The notes below the pieces were generated by a model. The model did not search any database, was not told the origin of the DNA, and saw only the letters and a program-made list of their open reading frames with translations. This document shows positions 9,591 to 19,781 of a DNA stretch of 64,000 nucleotides, piece after piece. Numbering within the stretch: the first letter of the stretch is position 1; each line of letters starts with the position of its first letter. The position numbers and the translations under genes were made by a program. Source of the DNA: an uncultured Sulfolobales archaeon (lineage in GTDB: Archaea; Thermoproteota; Thermoprotei_A; Sulfolobales; NBVN01); the NCBI GenBank assembly GCA_937949785.1, contig CALEDH010000003.1:1-64000 (forward strand), written 5' to 3'.

Positions 9591-10039
9591 CTACAGCACC
9601 TTACTAATTAACTATAAAACAATATTTAAGCATACCTCACAAGAATTCAAAACAATGTACTGCCAACATATGAAGCACGCCATATCCAAACAGAATAAAT
9701 CACAGACAACGCTTACCAGACAATTTATAAATTTCTTTACTGTATTATGCCTAATATTCAATGGCTTCAATTATTAGGTCAACTTACAGCCCTGTTGTTG
9801 GATGGTTAACTTTTTATGACTACCTATAATACCTCAGCCTTTAAGGTCTCATAGAAGGTTTTCTGAGGTGATGTAAGGAGACCTGATGCGATAGAAGTTA
9901 ACGTTAGGTCGGAACGGTAGTTAGATCTATTAGACCTTTGAGAGGCCTCACCACTGTAAGGATGAGGTTAGATATAAAAATGATTACGTCAGAGATCCGG
10001 AGGACTTAATTAATAATCGTAATAATTAAAGCAACGTGG
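9591..10039 (+). other. Intergenic region without a convincing gene
   Basis: About 450 bases between the divergent glnA start and the ppdK stop. The first 190 bases are very AT-rich and could hold the glnA promoter. A 98-codon open frame crosses into glnA antisense and has no family likeness. From 9780 to 9990 the sequence is less AT-rich and contains GGATGGTTAAC, which also occurs near 47600, but I find no consistent structure or reading frame. Confidence 0.5.
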
Positions 10040-12814
10040 TTAAGGATGTTTTTCATGTTTGATTGCTGCGTGGGCTGCTGCTAGCCTAGCTACAATTACT
10101 CTATATGGCGAGGCGCTTACGTAGTCAAGACCTACTTTATGGAGTATTTCTATGGATTTAGGATCTCCACCATGTTCACCGCAGATCCCTACCTCCAGTT
10201 GCGGATTCACTGACTTACCGAGCTTAGTACCTATCTCAACTAACTTTGCGACACCTCTATCGTCTAACGTTTCAAACGGGTTATAGGTGAGTATTTTAGT
10301 TTCAATGTACTGAGGTAGGAACTTACCTTCAATATCATCCCTGCTGAAGCTAAATGTTGCTTGGGTTAAGTCATTCGTACCATAGCTGAAGAAGTCTACC
10401 TCCTTAGCTATTTCATCAGCTGTTAGACATGCCCTAACGGTTTCAATCATAGTCCCTATCTTTAACTTACTGAGTAGTGTAACTCCGTACCTTATCTCCA
10501 CATCCTTAATTGCCGGTAATATAGCTTTCTCTTTAACATACTTAATCTCAGATGCTAAAGCTACTTGAGGGATCATAATCTCTAATATCGGGTTCTTCCC
10601 TTCATTAATTAACTCAGCAGTTGCTTCAACCATGGACTTAGTTAAGTAGTAGTAGAACTCTGGGTATGTAACACCTACTCTAACACCTCTATGACCCATC
10701 ATTGGGTTATGTTCCTTAAGCCTTAAGACCCTACTGTACAACCACTCTAACTCCTTAATGACCTCCTCACTAGCCCCTCTAATCTTAGATTCATATAGTT
10801 CCTTCAAGATCTCCTCCGGTGCTGGTAGGAATTCATGTAAGGGTGGATCAATAAGCCTTATAATTACTGGTAAGCCATCCATTATCTCGAGGATTTCCTT
10901 AAAGTCCTTCTTAATCATATCGGCTAAGGACTCTAAATACTTAGTCCTACTCTCAACGTCTTCGGTAAGTATTACTTTCCTAAGGAGTTCTAACCTCTCA
11001 GGCTTTCTAAACATCCTCTCAATACGTAGTAAGCCTATGCCCTCAGCACCGAACTTCCTCGCTATCATAGCATCTTCAGGAACGTCAGCATTAGCCCTAA
11101 TACCTAATTTTCTGATCTCATCAGCCCAGCTAAGCAGTACATTCATCTCATCTATTACTTCGGGTTCGACTGTAGGTACACTACCAACGTATACTTCACC
11201 GGAAGTCCCATCTATAGTGATCCAATCACCTTCCTTAACAACTATATCTCCAACTCTAAACTCCTTAAGATTGTAGTCTATGGATATCGCCTCAGCGCCA
11301 ACTACTGCTGATTTACCTATAGCTCTAGCAACTACTGCTGCATGACTAGTCATACCACCCCTACTTGTTAATATCCCAACAGCTGCGTAGAATCCGTGAA
11401 CATCATCTGGTTTAGTCTCAACCCTGACTAAAATTACCTTCCTACCGTTCTTAGCCCACTCTACAGCGGTATCGGGGTGGAAGATCGCTTGACCACTAAC
11501 AGCCCCTGGTGATGCTCCTAAACCTTTAGCTATGGGCTTCCCTCGGAACTTAGGATCTATTCTAGGGTATAGCAACGACACTATATGTTCGGGTTTGACC
11601 TTCAGAAGAGCTTCTTCCTTAGTTAGTATGCCGTCCATGACTAAGCCAACAGCCGTCTTAACCCTTGCTAATGGGGTCATCTTAGCATCTCTGTTTTGTA
11701 GGAAGTATAGCTTCCCCCTCTCAATCGTAAATTCGATATCCTGTACGTCTTTATTCAACCCCTCTAAAACCTTACCAGCCTTAATGAGTTCATCATATAT
11801 TTGAGGCATAATCTCCTTAAGTTTTTCTAAAGGTAGTGGAGTCCTAATACCTGCTACTACATCCTCACCTTGGGCGTTAGGTAGGAACTCACCGTAAGGT
11901 CTATCCTCCCCAGTAGCAACATCCCTAGTAAATAAGACACCGGTCCCTGAATCCCAGCCCATATTACCGAAGACCATGGTAACAACGTTAACAGCCGTAC
12001 AGTCAGCCTCATCCCTACTTATCTTATTAACCATCCTGTAAAATATTGCCCTAGGATTCATCCAAGACCTGAACACCGCCTTAACAGCTAGTTCGAGCTG
12101 AACCCAGGGGTCTTGTGGGAATTCCCCCCACTCCCTTCTTATTACGTCTTTAAACTCGTTAACAGCTTCTTTAAGACCTTCGACTGGGAGTTCCACATCG
12201 TATTTCACTCCATACTTAGTTTTAACCTCTTTAAAAGCGTCGTCGAATAACTCCTCCTTAATCCCCAGCACGATCCTACCAAACATCTGTAAGAACCTTC
12301 TATACGCATCATATGCGAACCATTCATTATTAGTTAGCTTAGCAAGCCCTTTAACAACTACATCGTTAAGCCCTAAATTCAATACGGTATCCATCATCCC
12401 AGGCATGGATACCGCAGCTCCCGACCTAACGGAAACTAGTAATGGGTTATTAGGGTCTCCGAACTTCTTACCTGTTTTTACTTCTAACTGCTTAACGTAC
12501 TCCCTCACCTGTTCAAATAAACCTTCGGGGATGGGTAACGCATCAACAATTCCCCATATCTCACCAATAAGTCTGTCTCTAACCTCCGGCGGGGGCCCTT
12601 TCTCCAACTCCCTCACTAACTTCTCGATATCCCCCTCACCTCTGTGGTAGAAGTCCCTGCAAGCTTCAGTAGTTATAGTAAAGCCTGGTGGGACTGGAAG
12701 CCCTAGCTGAACCATCTGAGCTAAGCTAGCTCCCTTACCACCTAATAGCTTCTTATCCTTCCAATCACCTTCTTCAAAACTGAGGACGTACTTCTTAACC
12801 ATCTTAGAGCCCAT
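10040..12814 (-). CDS. ppdK: Pyruvate, phosphate dikinase
   Basis: About 924 residues, interconverting pyruvate + ATP + Pi and phosphoenolpyruvate + AMP + PPi. The N-terminal ATP-grasp domain begins with LLGGKGASLAQM, the phosphohistidine domain has GGMTSHAAVVAR with the phospho-accepting His at about residue 491, and the C-terminal PEP/pyruvate barrel ends with CGEHGGDP. The frame stays open upstream to a GTG at 12874, but I chose the ATG at 12814. The family-like sequence starts there, and a TATA-like ATATTTAAG lies about 23 bases before it, suggesting a leaderless transcript. The role may be gluconeogenic or glycolytic. Confidence 0.95.
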   Translation of the reverse strand: MGSKMVKKYVLSFEEGDWKDKKLLGGKGASLAQMVQLGLPVPPGFTITTEACRDFYHRGEGDIEKLVRELEKGPPPEVRDRLIGEIWGIVDALPIPEGLFEQVREYVKQLEVKTGKKFGDPNNPLLVSVRSGAAVSMPGMMDTVLNLGLNDVVVKGLAKLTNNEWFAYDAYRRFLQMFGRIVLGIKEELFDDAFKEVKTKYGVKYDVELPVEGLKEAVNEFKDVIRREWGEFPQDPWVQLELAVKAVFRSWMNPRAIFYRMVNKISRDEADCTAVNVVTMVFGNMGWDSGTGVLFTRDVATGEDRPYGEFLPNAQGEDVVAGIRTPLPLEKLKEIMPQIYDELIKAGKVLEGLNKDVQDIEFTIERGKLYFLQNRDAKMTPLARVKTAVGLVMDGILTKEEALLKVKPEHIVSLLYPRIDPKFRGKPIAKGLGASPGAVSGQAIFHPDTAVEWAKNGRKVILVRVETKPDDVHGFYAAVGILTSRGGMTSHAAVVARAIGKSAVVGAEAISIDYNLKEFRVGDIVVKEGDWITIDGTSGEVYVGSVPTVEPEVIDEMNVLLSWADEIRKLGIRANADVPEDAMIARKFGAEGIGLLRIERMFRKPERLELLRKVILTEDVESRTKYLESLADMIKKDFKEILEIMDGLPVIIRLIDPPLHEFLPAPEEILKELYESKIRGASEEVIKELEWLYSRVLRLKEHNPMMGHRGVRVGVTYPEFYYYLTKSMVEATAELINEGKNPILEIMIPQVALASEIKYVKEKAILPAIKDVEIRYGVTLLSKLKIGTMIETVRACLTADEIAKEVDFFSYGTNDLTQATFSFSRDDIEGKFLPQYIETKILTYNPFETLDDRGVAKLVEIGTKLGKSVNPQLEVGICGEHGGDPKSIEILHKVGLDYVSASPYRVIVARLAAAHAAIKHEKHP

Positions 12815-12832
12815 GATCTTTAACTGTTGAAG

Positions 12833-12842
12833 CTTAAATATT
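12833..12842 (-). promoter_or_regulatory. TATA box of ppdK
   Basis: On the minus strand the sequence AATATTTAAG is centred about 23 bases before the ATG at 12814. It lies inside the open frame that precedes ppdK and supports the shorter start. Confidence 0.5.
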
Positions 12843-12873
12843 ATTCTAATATTAACTTCCTCTATTGTAAACA

Positions 12874-14325
12874 CTATGATTCAGGGTGTTCAATACCTAC
12901 GTAAACCTTAATGCTGACCTCACCTAATAACCACTTAACAACATTTAAAACTAAGGTATACCACCTCCTCATTAAATCCTTAAAATTCTCGGTGAACGTA
13001 GTCCAGAAGAGTTGAACCATCAGAGACGTGTAGAGTAGAGGTGTTAGTTGAACCATGTAGAAACTGTATTGAGTTCTACTACCTATAACCCATATAAACA
13101 CGTACATCAAGAAGATACACCACGTATAGATTGAGGTTATACCCCCGTCAGGTAATCTCCTTATCATAGGTAGAATTAAAACTGTCATTGCAGTAGCTAT
13201 TAAGTAAATAAAGTTATTACCTTTAGCAATTAGACCTGCTACCCATTCACCGTTTACGTATTCGTAGTGAAGTATAAACGGGTTTAAACCTATTAACCAT
13301 TCCCAAGGTGCCGACGTCGGAGGTCCTGTCACCGCTTTAATACTTAAGTGCCACCTCACAGCATTTTCCAAAGCCTCATACCACCATCGCTGAAAGCCTA
13401 ATGTAGAAATTAACGGTATTGATGAAATGATAAGTGTGAGTAGCGGGATGCTAACTATATATGAGATTGCCTTAAGAGGTATCATCCTCCTCAGCATGTA
13501 GTACATGAGGATAGGTGCTGCAAATAAGCCTACATACTTAGATATAAACGCTGATCCTAAGGTAATTAATGCTCCGTACACCTTCCACCTCATCATTAGG
13601 TAGAGTGTGAGGATGGTAAATAGGGAAACGAATATGTCTAACATTGCAACAACGCTTAACGACCTAAATAAAGTATCTAAGGATGTTAGTAAGGCTGCAA
13701 CAACGCCTAAGTAATTACCTATAACACTGCCTACTGCTAACCTAGTAGTTAGGTAGACCGTTATTAATATAACGCATGATGCTATTATAGAAGGTAATCT
13801 CCAATATACAGGTTTATCACCGAAGAGAAGTATTGACAAAGCTATGAAATACTTTGCAAGCGGTGGGTGTTCGGTATTCAGATAGTGGGTAATCCCAGCT
13901 GAGTCAGGATACCTGTAACCAGTGATAACCTTTAAGACACCTGGCATCTCAGATATTCTTTGAGTAATACTTAACTCTCTGACCTCCGCATATATTAACT
14001 GAACGTTACGGTAGTCCTGCTTAACTACTCTACCCCCACTAACTAATACCTCATTAACTACTCGGTAGGTATTGGCGTAATCGCTGACCAACACGTTAAT
14101 TCCGAATAAACCATCATCGCTTACGTATATGGGCTGACCCCTAAACACGGTGACGATTAGGTTTCTGGCACTACTTACATACCAGCACTCATCAGATATG
14201 TAGTCATTCACCCGCAACGCATAGCTATAGAGGTAGTGGAAGTGAGTGATAACTAAGATAATAACTAAGATGGTGGGGAGTGCCGAAGTTAAGACGTATT
14301 TAACGTCTGCTCTAATGTTAAACAC
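12874..14325 (-). CDS. Dolichyl-phosphate mannose-protein mannosyltransferase-like membrane glycosyltransferase
   Basis: A 483-residue multi-helix membrane protein of the PMT/ArnT (GT-C) superfamily. The first periplasm-facing loop has the acidic ISDECWY motif near residues 40-47, and the second has TEHPPLAKY followed by GDKPVYWRLPS near 150-178, typical of PMT-type enzymes. These transfer a sugar from a polyprenyl phosphate to protein or lipid on the outer face of the membrane. The start is a GTG. Its stop is about 60 bases before the chosen ppdK start. The acceptor is not known. Confidence 0.8.
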   Translation of the reverse strand: MFNIRADVKYVLTSALPTILVIILVITHFHYLYSYALRVNDYISDECWYVSSARNLIVTVFRGQPIYVSDDGLFGINVLVSDYANTYRVVNEVLVSGGRVVKQDYRNVQLIYAEVRELSITQRISEMPGVLKVITGYRYPDSAGITHYLNTEHPPLAKYFIALSILLFGDKPVYWRLPSIIASCVILITVYLTTRLAVGSVIGNYLGVVAALLTSLDTLFRSLSVVAMLDIFVSLFTILTLYLMMRWKVYGALITLGSAFISKYVGLFAAPILMYYMLRRMIPLKAISYIVSIPLLTLIISSIPLISTLGFQRWWYEALENAVRWHLSIKAVTGPPTSAPWEWLIGLNPFILHYEYVNGEWVAGLIAKGNNFIYLIATAMTVLILPMIRRLPDGGITSIYTWCIFLMYVFIWVIGSRTQYSFYMVQLTPLLYTSLMVQLFWTTFTENFKDLMRRWYTLVLNVVKWLLGEVSIKVYVGIEHPES

Positions 14326-14398
14326 CGATTAAAACAGTAGATAATGAGTTTATATAAGGCACGTACTTCACAGCTTAAGTAGAAATAGCTTTAGTGAG

Positions 14399-15697
14399 GT
14401 GGTAGGTATTAGGGAAAGGTTAACAGGATTTAAAACATTCGATAAGGTTGATGACGCCATTAATAAGCTATTAAAACATGTTAACATCAATCTAGACGTC
14501 GTTGAGGTCCAGTTAACAGAGTCTTTAAATAACGTATGTGCTGAGGATATTAGAACACCCTACGACATACCGTCATTCAATAGAAGCGCTGTTGACGGGT
14601 ATGCGGTGAGGTCTGCCGCTACGTCTAGTGCCTCACCCCACAATCCAGTATACTTTAAACTGCTAGGAACTATAGAAGCTGGTGATGATATATCGAGGTT
14701 AAAACCCCTAAACCCCGATGAGACTTACCTAATATTTACCGGAGGTCAAATCCCTCAGGGGGCAGATGCTGTAGTCCCAGTAGAGGATGCTGTACGTGAA
14801 GATGGTAGGATTAGAGTGATGAGGTCCGTATATCCCTATGCTAACATATCTAGGGTTGGAGAAGATTTTAGGAAGGACGACCTTATCATCGCGAAGGGTG
14901 TGCGGATAATGCCGTGGCATATTGCAGCACTAGCATCTGCAAATATAACTAAGGTTAAGGTGTATAGGGAGGTTAGGACAGCTATAATAAATACTGGTGG
15001 TGAGTTAAGGGAATTAGGAGATGAAGTAAGTAGTGGGCAAATAGTAAACTCTACTGGACTACTTATTGAGGCCTACCTCAGATACCATAACGTAGTACCT
15101 ATAAGGCTTGGCATAGTGCCTGACGATGTAGAATTAATTAAAACCGCCTTAATAAATGCGTTAAAGATCTCTGATGCCGTGATCATCACCGGGGGTACTT
15201 CAGTAGGTGGTAAAGACCTAGTTCCAGAAGCTGTTGAGTCTTTAGAAGGTTCTATAAAGATCTTCCATGGCGTCGCTATGAGGCCTGGAAGAACAGCTGG
15301 TGCCTATTCAGTAAACGGAAAACCCATATTCATATTTTCCGGACTACCAGTCGCTTGCCTAATATCATTAGAAGTTTTCTTTAAACCCTTCCTAAACATC
15401 ATAGTTGGAGGTACTGACCTACCTAAACCTGAGGTCACTGGAATTATAACTAGGAGGTTGGCTAACGAGGTTGGCTTCAGGTCTTTCTATAGAGTTAAGG
15501 TTTGCTACTCTGATGATGGAAGGTATTACGTAGAGCCGCTAAGGCTTACTGGTTCTGGAATTCTGTCTACGCTAATTAGAGGTAATGGAATACTGGTAAT
15601 CCCGGAAAACATTGAGGGTGTTGAGGCAGGTGAGGAAGTGAAAGTCCTCATAGTAAACCCCATACCTAAATGCGGTAATGGAGAGGAAAAAATTTAA
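14399..15697 (+). CDS. moeA: Molybdopterin molybdenumtransferase MoeA
   Basis: A 432-residue MoeA/gephyrin E-domain protein that inserts molybdate or tungstate into adenylylated molybdopterin. Landmarks are DIPSFNRSAVDGYA near residue 57, the GGTSVGGKDLVPE active-site loop near 258, and GVAMRPGRTAGAY near 285. The C-terminal domain IV-like segment is complete, so the length is normal. The start used is a GTG just after GAGG. In hyperthermophilic archaea the metal may be tungsten. No other cofactor gene is adjacent. Confidence 0.93.
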   Translation: MVGIRERLTGFKTFDKVDDAINKLLKHVNINLDVVEVQLTESLNNVCAEDIRTPYDIPSFNRSAVDGYAVRSAATSSASPHNPVYFKLLGTIEAGDDISRLKPLNPDETYLIFTGGQIPQGADAVVPVEDAVREDGRIRVMRSVYPYANISRVGEDFRKDDLIIAKGVRIMPWHIAALASANITKVKVYREVRTAIINTGGELRELGDEVSSGQIVNSTGLLIEAYLRYHNVVPIRLGIVPDDVELIKTALINALKISDAVIITGGTSVGGKDLVPEAVESLEGSIKIFHGVAMRPGRTAGAYSVNGKPIFIFSGLPVACLISLEVFFKPFLNIIVGGTDLPKPEVTGIITRRLANEVGFRSFYRVKVCYSDDGRYYVEPLRLTGSGILSTLIRGNGILVIPENIEGVEAGEEVKVLIVNPIPKCGNGEEKI

Positions 15698-15757
15698 ACA
15701 TCTCAGAGGCCTAACAACTCTTCAACAGCTTTTAAAATTTCTAAGATATCTAACTAC

Positions 15758-16549
15758 GTGGTATGTGGTTTGAAGGTTTTAATATCAAATGATGATAGTT
15801 ATCTGAGTCCAGGGCTTTACATACTCTACGAATCTGTTAAAGACCTCTATGAAGTATTAATAATATCTACTCAGTATCCCAAATCTGCAACTGGCCGTGA
15901 AATAACTTTCAATAAACCGCTGAGGCTTTATAAGACGAAGTATTTAGGGTATGAGGTATTTGTTACCGATGGTAGTCCTATCGATGCTTTACACCTAGCT
16001 GTTAATGTACTTGGATTTAAGCCTGACTTACTTCTCTCAGGTGTTAACGTGGGGGAGAACCTCTCATTACAGCATATATTCTACAGCGGTACGGTGGGGT
16101 TAGCCATAGAAGCTGCTTTAATGGGTATACCGGCAATAGCTATTTCAGCAGATGTGTATGAATTCTCGGACTTTAACGATCCGTTAATCAAAAATCTCAT
16201 CTCAGGATTTCTAAGAGGTTTACTAATTAATGTAGAGAAGTTAGGATTTCCTGAAGGAGTTGACGTACTTACAATTAACATTCCTAGGGCTGACGTCTAC
16301 AGGAATTGCTATAAAGTCACTAAGGCAGCTAGATTGAGGTGGAGGGCTAGATATAGAGTGGATAGGGATGTAAGAGAACGCTTATGTTATTGGCTGCAGG
16401 GAGATCCTAGACTATCCGAAGCAGATACAGATGTATACATCTTCGAAAACGAGAAGTGTGTGACTATAACGCCAATAACTGTAGACTTAAATGCTAAGCC
16501 TGAGACCTTAAGGCAGGTGGAGAGATTAGTCGGATATTCGGGAAGATGA
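15758..16549 (+). CDS. surE: 5'/3'-nucleotidase SurE
   Basis: A 263-residue SurE-family acid phosphatase acting on nucleoside monophosphates. The N-terminal metal site NDD, the QYPKSATGREIT segment, TDGSPIDAL, and SGVNVGENLSLQHIFYSGTV (Asn and Ser metal and phosphate ligands) are all present. The usual start context is M-K-V-L-I-S-N-D-D. The GTG at 15758 adds four residues, and a TTG at 15770 would give the more typical length. It lies downstream of moeA on the same strand, 60 bases away, with no evident functional link. Confidence 0.92.
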   Translation: MVCGLKVLISNDDSYLSPGLYILYESVKDLYEVLIISTQYPKSATGREITFNKPLRLYKTKYLGYEVFVTDGSPIDALHLAVNVLGFKPDLLLSGVNVGENLSLQHIFYSGTVGLAIEAALMGIPAIAISADVYEFSDFNDPLIKNLISGFLRGLLINVEKLGFPEGVDVLTINIPRADVYRNCYKVTKAARLRWRARYRVDRDVRERLCYWLQGDPRLSEADTDVYIFENEKCVTITPITVDLNAKPETLRQVERLVGYSGR

Positions 16550-16741
16550 CCAACCTTGTAGAGCTCTGAAGCTTTTCTCCCTAGCGTTTATTTCTGTAGG
16601 TAATGCCTATAAAACCTACTGAAGTAACTCCTAATGGTGGGGTAGAAATCTTCTCACAGTAAGAGAGGAAGCAAAGGTTAAAAGTTTATGTAGGGCTGAA
16701 ATGGAAATAGTGGGTCTGATGTACTTCTTAAGTTATTAATT

Positions 16742-17299
16742 TTACTGGTTAATCATGAATTTCGGATTGACCTCATAACCTGACTTAATTAGTAGGTTAT
16801 AACATGAATTACAATACTTAAGTTCCTTTAAATCGGTGTCGTAAAGACTGTTGCTAAAAGTCATTACACACCTCCTATAACTACAGTGTTTAAGCCCTAA
16901 TACATGACCTACTTCATGTAGGACCTCTTTCTTAATTCTTAAAGCATATCTACTAACTCCTGAAGAGTTCTCCACATCCTTTAGCCTCTCTAAAAATACT
17001 AGAGCTACTCTGTTCTTAGGATCTGCGATGCCGAAAATAAAGTTAAGACCTGAAACATATGCATCGACATCGGCCACCCCAACTAAAACCGAAGTTCTTA
17101 TAGATCTTAGACTACTTAACCATTGAAGAAGTTTTAACCCATCATATTGCCTCCTATACATATTTTTAAATTCTGATGGGATAGGTATTTGCGGTTGTAC
17201 GATGACCTTAGCTTCGAAGACCTCCATTAACAGGCTCTTAACGTCCTTAACTAACTCATTAGACCGTAACTCAATGGGTATTACTTCAAAAGTTATCAA
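16742..17299 (-). CDS. amzA: Archaemetzincin (M54 zinc metalloprotease)
   Basis: A 185-residue protein with the archaemetzincin signature: zinc-binding HEVGHVLGLKH (His128, His132, His138), directly followed by Cys139 and Cys144 (HCSYRRCVM), and a second CxxC at residues 163 and 166. The four cysteines bind a structural zinc in this family. Aminopeptidase-like activity has been reported for some members, but the physiological substrate is unclear. It ends near the left neighbour's gap and lies just downstream of the iron alcohol dehydrogenase on the same strand. Confidence 0.93.
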   Translation of the reverse strand: MITFEVIPIELRSNELVKDVKSLLMEVFEAKVIVQPQIPIPSEFKNMYRRQYDGLKLLQWLSSLRSIRTSVLVGVADVDAYVSGLNFIFGIADPKNRVALVFLERLKDVENSSGVSRYALRIKKEVLHEVGHVLGLKHCSYRRCVMTFSNSLYDTDLKELKYCNSCYNLLIKSGYEVNPKFMINQ

Positions 17300-17344
17300 A
17301 CCTGCTTAACTCCTCTAAAGGATGATTTGAACGTTCTCTAAATT

Positions 17345-18517
17345 CTAAGCCATGTATTTTAAATTACCGTATACTTTAGACCTCCCGAGTAAGGCCTTAT
17401 AAATTAGATTTTTAACTATGCTTTCATCAACTGGTGAGGGGTTATTCATTATATTCCTCTTATATCCCATCACATCGCGTGCGATAACATCTAGTTCTTC
17501 CTCCTTAAAACCTACTTCAGCGATGCTATCCGGTATTCCAACAGCGTCTATAAGTTTACATAAAGCTTTGATGAAGTCTTCAATAGATGATGTGCCAGTA
17601 ACCCTCATAAGAATGTTTAGCTTCTCCTCATCTAAATATCTGAGATTGTATTCAAGTATGAAGGGCATTAATAAGGCGTTAGCCAATCCGTGGTGGACGT
17701 TATGATGTGTTGTTAAGTAGTAACCAGCACTATGTATTAACGTGGTACCAGCATCATTAATAGCCATACCTCCTAGAGTAGATGCTATATGTAACTTACC
17801 TTTAACTCCTTCATCACCTTCATAAGCCTTAGGTAGGTATTTGATTATGTAGTCTGTTGCTATTAGGGCTACACCATCTGATATTGGGGTCGATGCCTTC
17901 GACGTATATGCCTCAATAGCATGTGATAATGCATCTAGAGATGTCCAAGCAAGTAACTTCTTAGGGATTTTCCTAAGGACTTCAGGGTCTAACATAGCTA
18001 CCTTAGGTAGTACTGAAGGTCCTGCCATGGTCATCTTCCTCTTAGTACTTAAGTCAGTTATTATAGCATACCTAGTGACCTCAGCACCTGTACCACATGT
18101 TGTGGGTATAGCTATGACGGGAATTGTCGGTCCCTCAACTACTTTAGGGAAGAAGTAATCGCTAGTCCTACCACCTAAGGACTTAAGAACTGATATGGCT
18201 TTACCAGCATCCATAGCGCTCCCACCACCGAACGCTATTACCGTATCAACACCTTCCTCCTTAGCAATCTCAGCCCCTTTCTCACATGTCTCAATACTTG
18301 GGTTCTCCTCAACTTCATTAAATAACACATAATTAATACCTGATGAGCTTAACGACTTTAAGATGATGTCTGAATACCCGGTAATCTCAAGTAGGTTACC
18401 GGTAGTTACTAAAAGTGCTTTAGACCCCCCTAACTTCCTAACTTCCTCACCCACCTTACCTACCACACCATCCCCAAACACTATCTTAGTATGTAGATAG
18501 TGTGTAAACCCCGTCAT
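17345..18517 (-). CDS. Iron-containing (type III) alcohol dehydrogenase, copy 1
   Basis: A 390-residue member of the Fe-ADH family. The N-terminal segment has the expected VFGDGVVGKVGEE pattern. The NAD(P)-binding loop GGGSAMDAGK is near residue 95, and TTCGTGAEVT near 140. The metal ligands appear as Asp and His in DALSHAIEA near 195-203 and as histidines in HSAGYYLTTHHNVHHG near 255-275. The substrate (alcohol, lactaldehyde or glycerol-like) cannot be told from sequence. A second member is at 43758-44909. Confidence 0.88.
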   Translation of the reverse strand: MTGFTHYLHTKIVFGDGVVGKVGEEVRKLGGSKALLVTTGNLLEITGYSDIILKSLSSSGINYVLFNEVEENPSIETCEKGAEIAKEEGVDTVIAFGGGSAMDAGKAISVLKSLGGRTSDYFFPKVVEGPTIPVIAIPTTCGTGAEVTRYAIITDLSTKRKMTMAGPSVLPKVAMLDPEVLRKIPKKLLAWTSLDALSHAIEAYTSKASTPISDGVALIATDYIIKYLPKAYEGDEGVKGKLHIASTLGGMAINDAGTTLIHSAGYYLTTHHNVHHGLANALLMPFILEYNLRYLDEEKLNILMRVTGTSSIEDFIKALCKLIDAVGIPDSIAEVGFKEEELDVIARDVMGYKRNIMNNPSPVDESIVKNLIYKALLGRSKVYGNLKYMA

Positions 18518-18572
18518 CTTAACTCAACCACGAACCTATACTAATATACGGTTTAATAAATCGTCATTAAAC

Positions 18573-19553
18573 CTACTTAACGTAATTTATTAGTGTTCCT
18601 ATACTCTCTACTTCTTCCTCAATCACATCTCCTGGCTGAAGCCCTTCAGACGGTCCTGCAGGAGGACTGCCGAAGGAGACTATATCTCCTGGTTCTAAGG
18701 TCATAATCTCACTTAGAAATTCTAAGATCTCTTCAGGCTTGAAAGTCATATTACTTGTCTTAGATTCGCCTTCAATAACGCCGTTCCTCCTCCTAAGTAT
18801 TCTGAGATTACCTATATCAATACCCTTCTCCTTTATCTCATCTACTGTAACTATCCACGGACCTGTAGGAGAGAACGTATCGAATGACTTAGATCTTTGC
18901 TGATATAGTACATGGCCTGGTTGGATGATTTCAATATCATGTGCTGTTACATCTCCGAATAAAGTAAATCCGAAAACGTAGGTGAGTACCTCTTTCCTAT
19001 CAACTCTTTTCATTCTCTTTCCAATAACTGCAGCGAATTCGTACTCGTGGAATAGAATCCGTGATGACGTCCCAGACCACTTACTGCCTCTAGGTATTAC
19101 GATATAGTCTTTATGTCCGATTAAGGTATTCGAAGGCTTTGAGAAGAATAATGGGACCTCCGGTTTCGCATACCCTAACATTACTCTATATTCTTCGTAG
19201 TTCAACCCGATCCCGATGATCTTCGACGGATCTGGAATTGGCGGTAAGAACTTAACTTCATCTAATTTCCTAATTAAACCTAACATACGGAGTTCATCTA
19301 TATTTGATGACGAGATCTTCTTTAAGGCCTTATCGATCAACGGCTTGAGGAACCGAATCCTCTCTACTATGTAGCCGCCTTTACATCTAAATGCTGATTT
19401 AACTAGGTCTTCAGCGTTTTCAGGCCTCAAATCGTTATCGAGAACGAGTTCATTAATCAGTAAGACCTCTAAATCTACTAATACCTCCTCAGATAAGACT
19501 AATCCGTAACGAGGACTTGAAGAACTACCAATTAAGTATGACATGAACCTCAT
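18573..19553 (-). CDS. Fumarylacetoacetate hydrolase-family protein
   Basis: A 326-residue FAH-superfamily protein. The conserved GIGLNYEEY segment is near residue 117. The metal site is seen in FHEYEFAAVIG near 168-178 and FGDVTAHD near 200, and the C-terminal GDIVSFGSPPAGP near 295 closes the FAH fold. Members hydrolyse or decarboxylate 2-oxo-3-enoate or acylpyruvate compounds in aromatic or sugar-acid breakdown. In archaea many are 2-keto-3-deoxy sugar acid dehydratases. The exact reaction here is undetermined. It lies 55 bases upstream of the Fe-ADH on the same strand. Confidence 0.85.
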   Translation of the reverse strand: MRFMSYLIGSSSSPRYGLVLSEEVLVDLEVLLINELVLDNDLRPENAEDLVKSAFRCKGGYIVERIRFLKPLIDKALKKISSSNIDELRMLGLIRKLDEVKFLPPIPDPSKIIGIGLNYEEYRVMLGYAKPEVPLFFSKPSNTLIGHKDYIVIPRGSKWSGTSSRILFHEYEFAAVIGKRMKRVDRKEVLTYVFGFTLFGDVTAHDIEIIQPGHVLYQQRSKSFDTFSPTGPWIVTVDEIKEKGIDIGNLRILRRRNGVIEGESKTSNMTFKPEEILEFLSEIMTLEPGDIVSFGSPPAGPSEGLQPGDVIEEEVESIGTLINYVK

Positions 19554-19755
19554 AGTTAAGGCCCTAGTAAATCTACGTTTAAAATAATAAATCTATTTCA
19601 TTCGTCGGGACTGGGGGTATAGGTTAGATTTACTAACGCATTACGTCAATCTCTAAGTTAACACGGTGGTGTTTCAATCTCATGTTGATGTTAGTGTTTA
19701 GACGGTAGTCATAGCTCGTTTACCGGTTTAACAAAGTTAATGTTTTAAGTTGTAT

Positions 19756-19765
19756 ATTAAATATT
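19756..19765 (+). promoter_or_regulatory. TATA box of the lone ABC ATPase
   Basis: ATTAAATATT is centred about 22 bases before the ATG at 19782, consistent with a leaderless transcript. Confidence 0.45.
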
Positions 19766-19781
19766 TGAAGGTTAAGTCGTG

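Noticed and set aside
9481-9777. Open frame of 98 codons antisense to glnA and into the gap
   Set aside because: No family likeness, overlaps a well-supported gene on the other strand, and has a low-complexity C-terminal half.
10758-11276. Open frame of 172 codons inside ppdK, opposite strand
   Set aside because: It mirrors the codon pattern of the real ppdK gene and has no motif of its own.
12815-12874. Extended N-terminus of ppdK from a GTG
   Set aside because: The extra 20 codons have no family likeness and contain the TATA-like box used for the shorter start.
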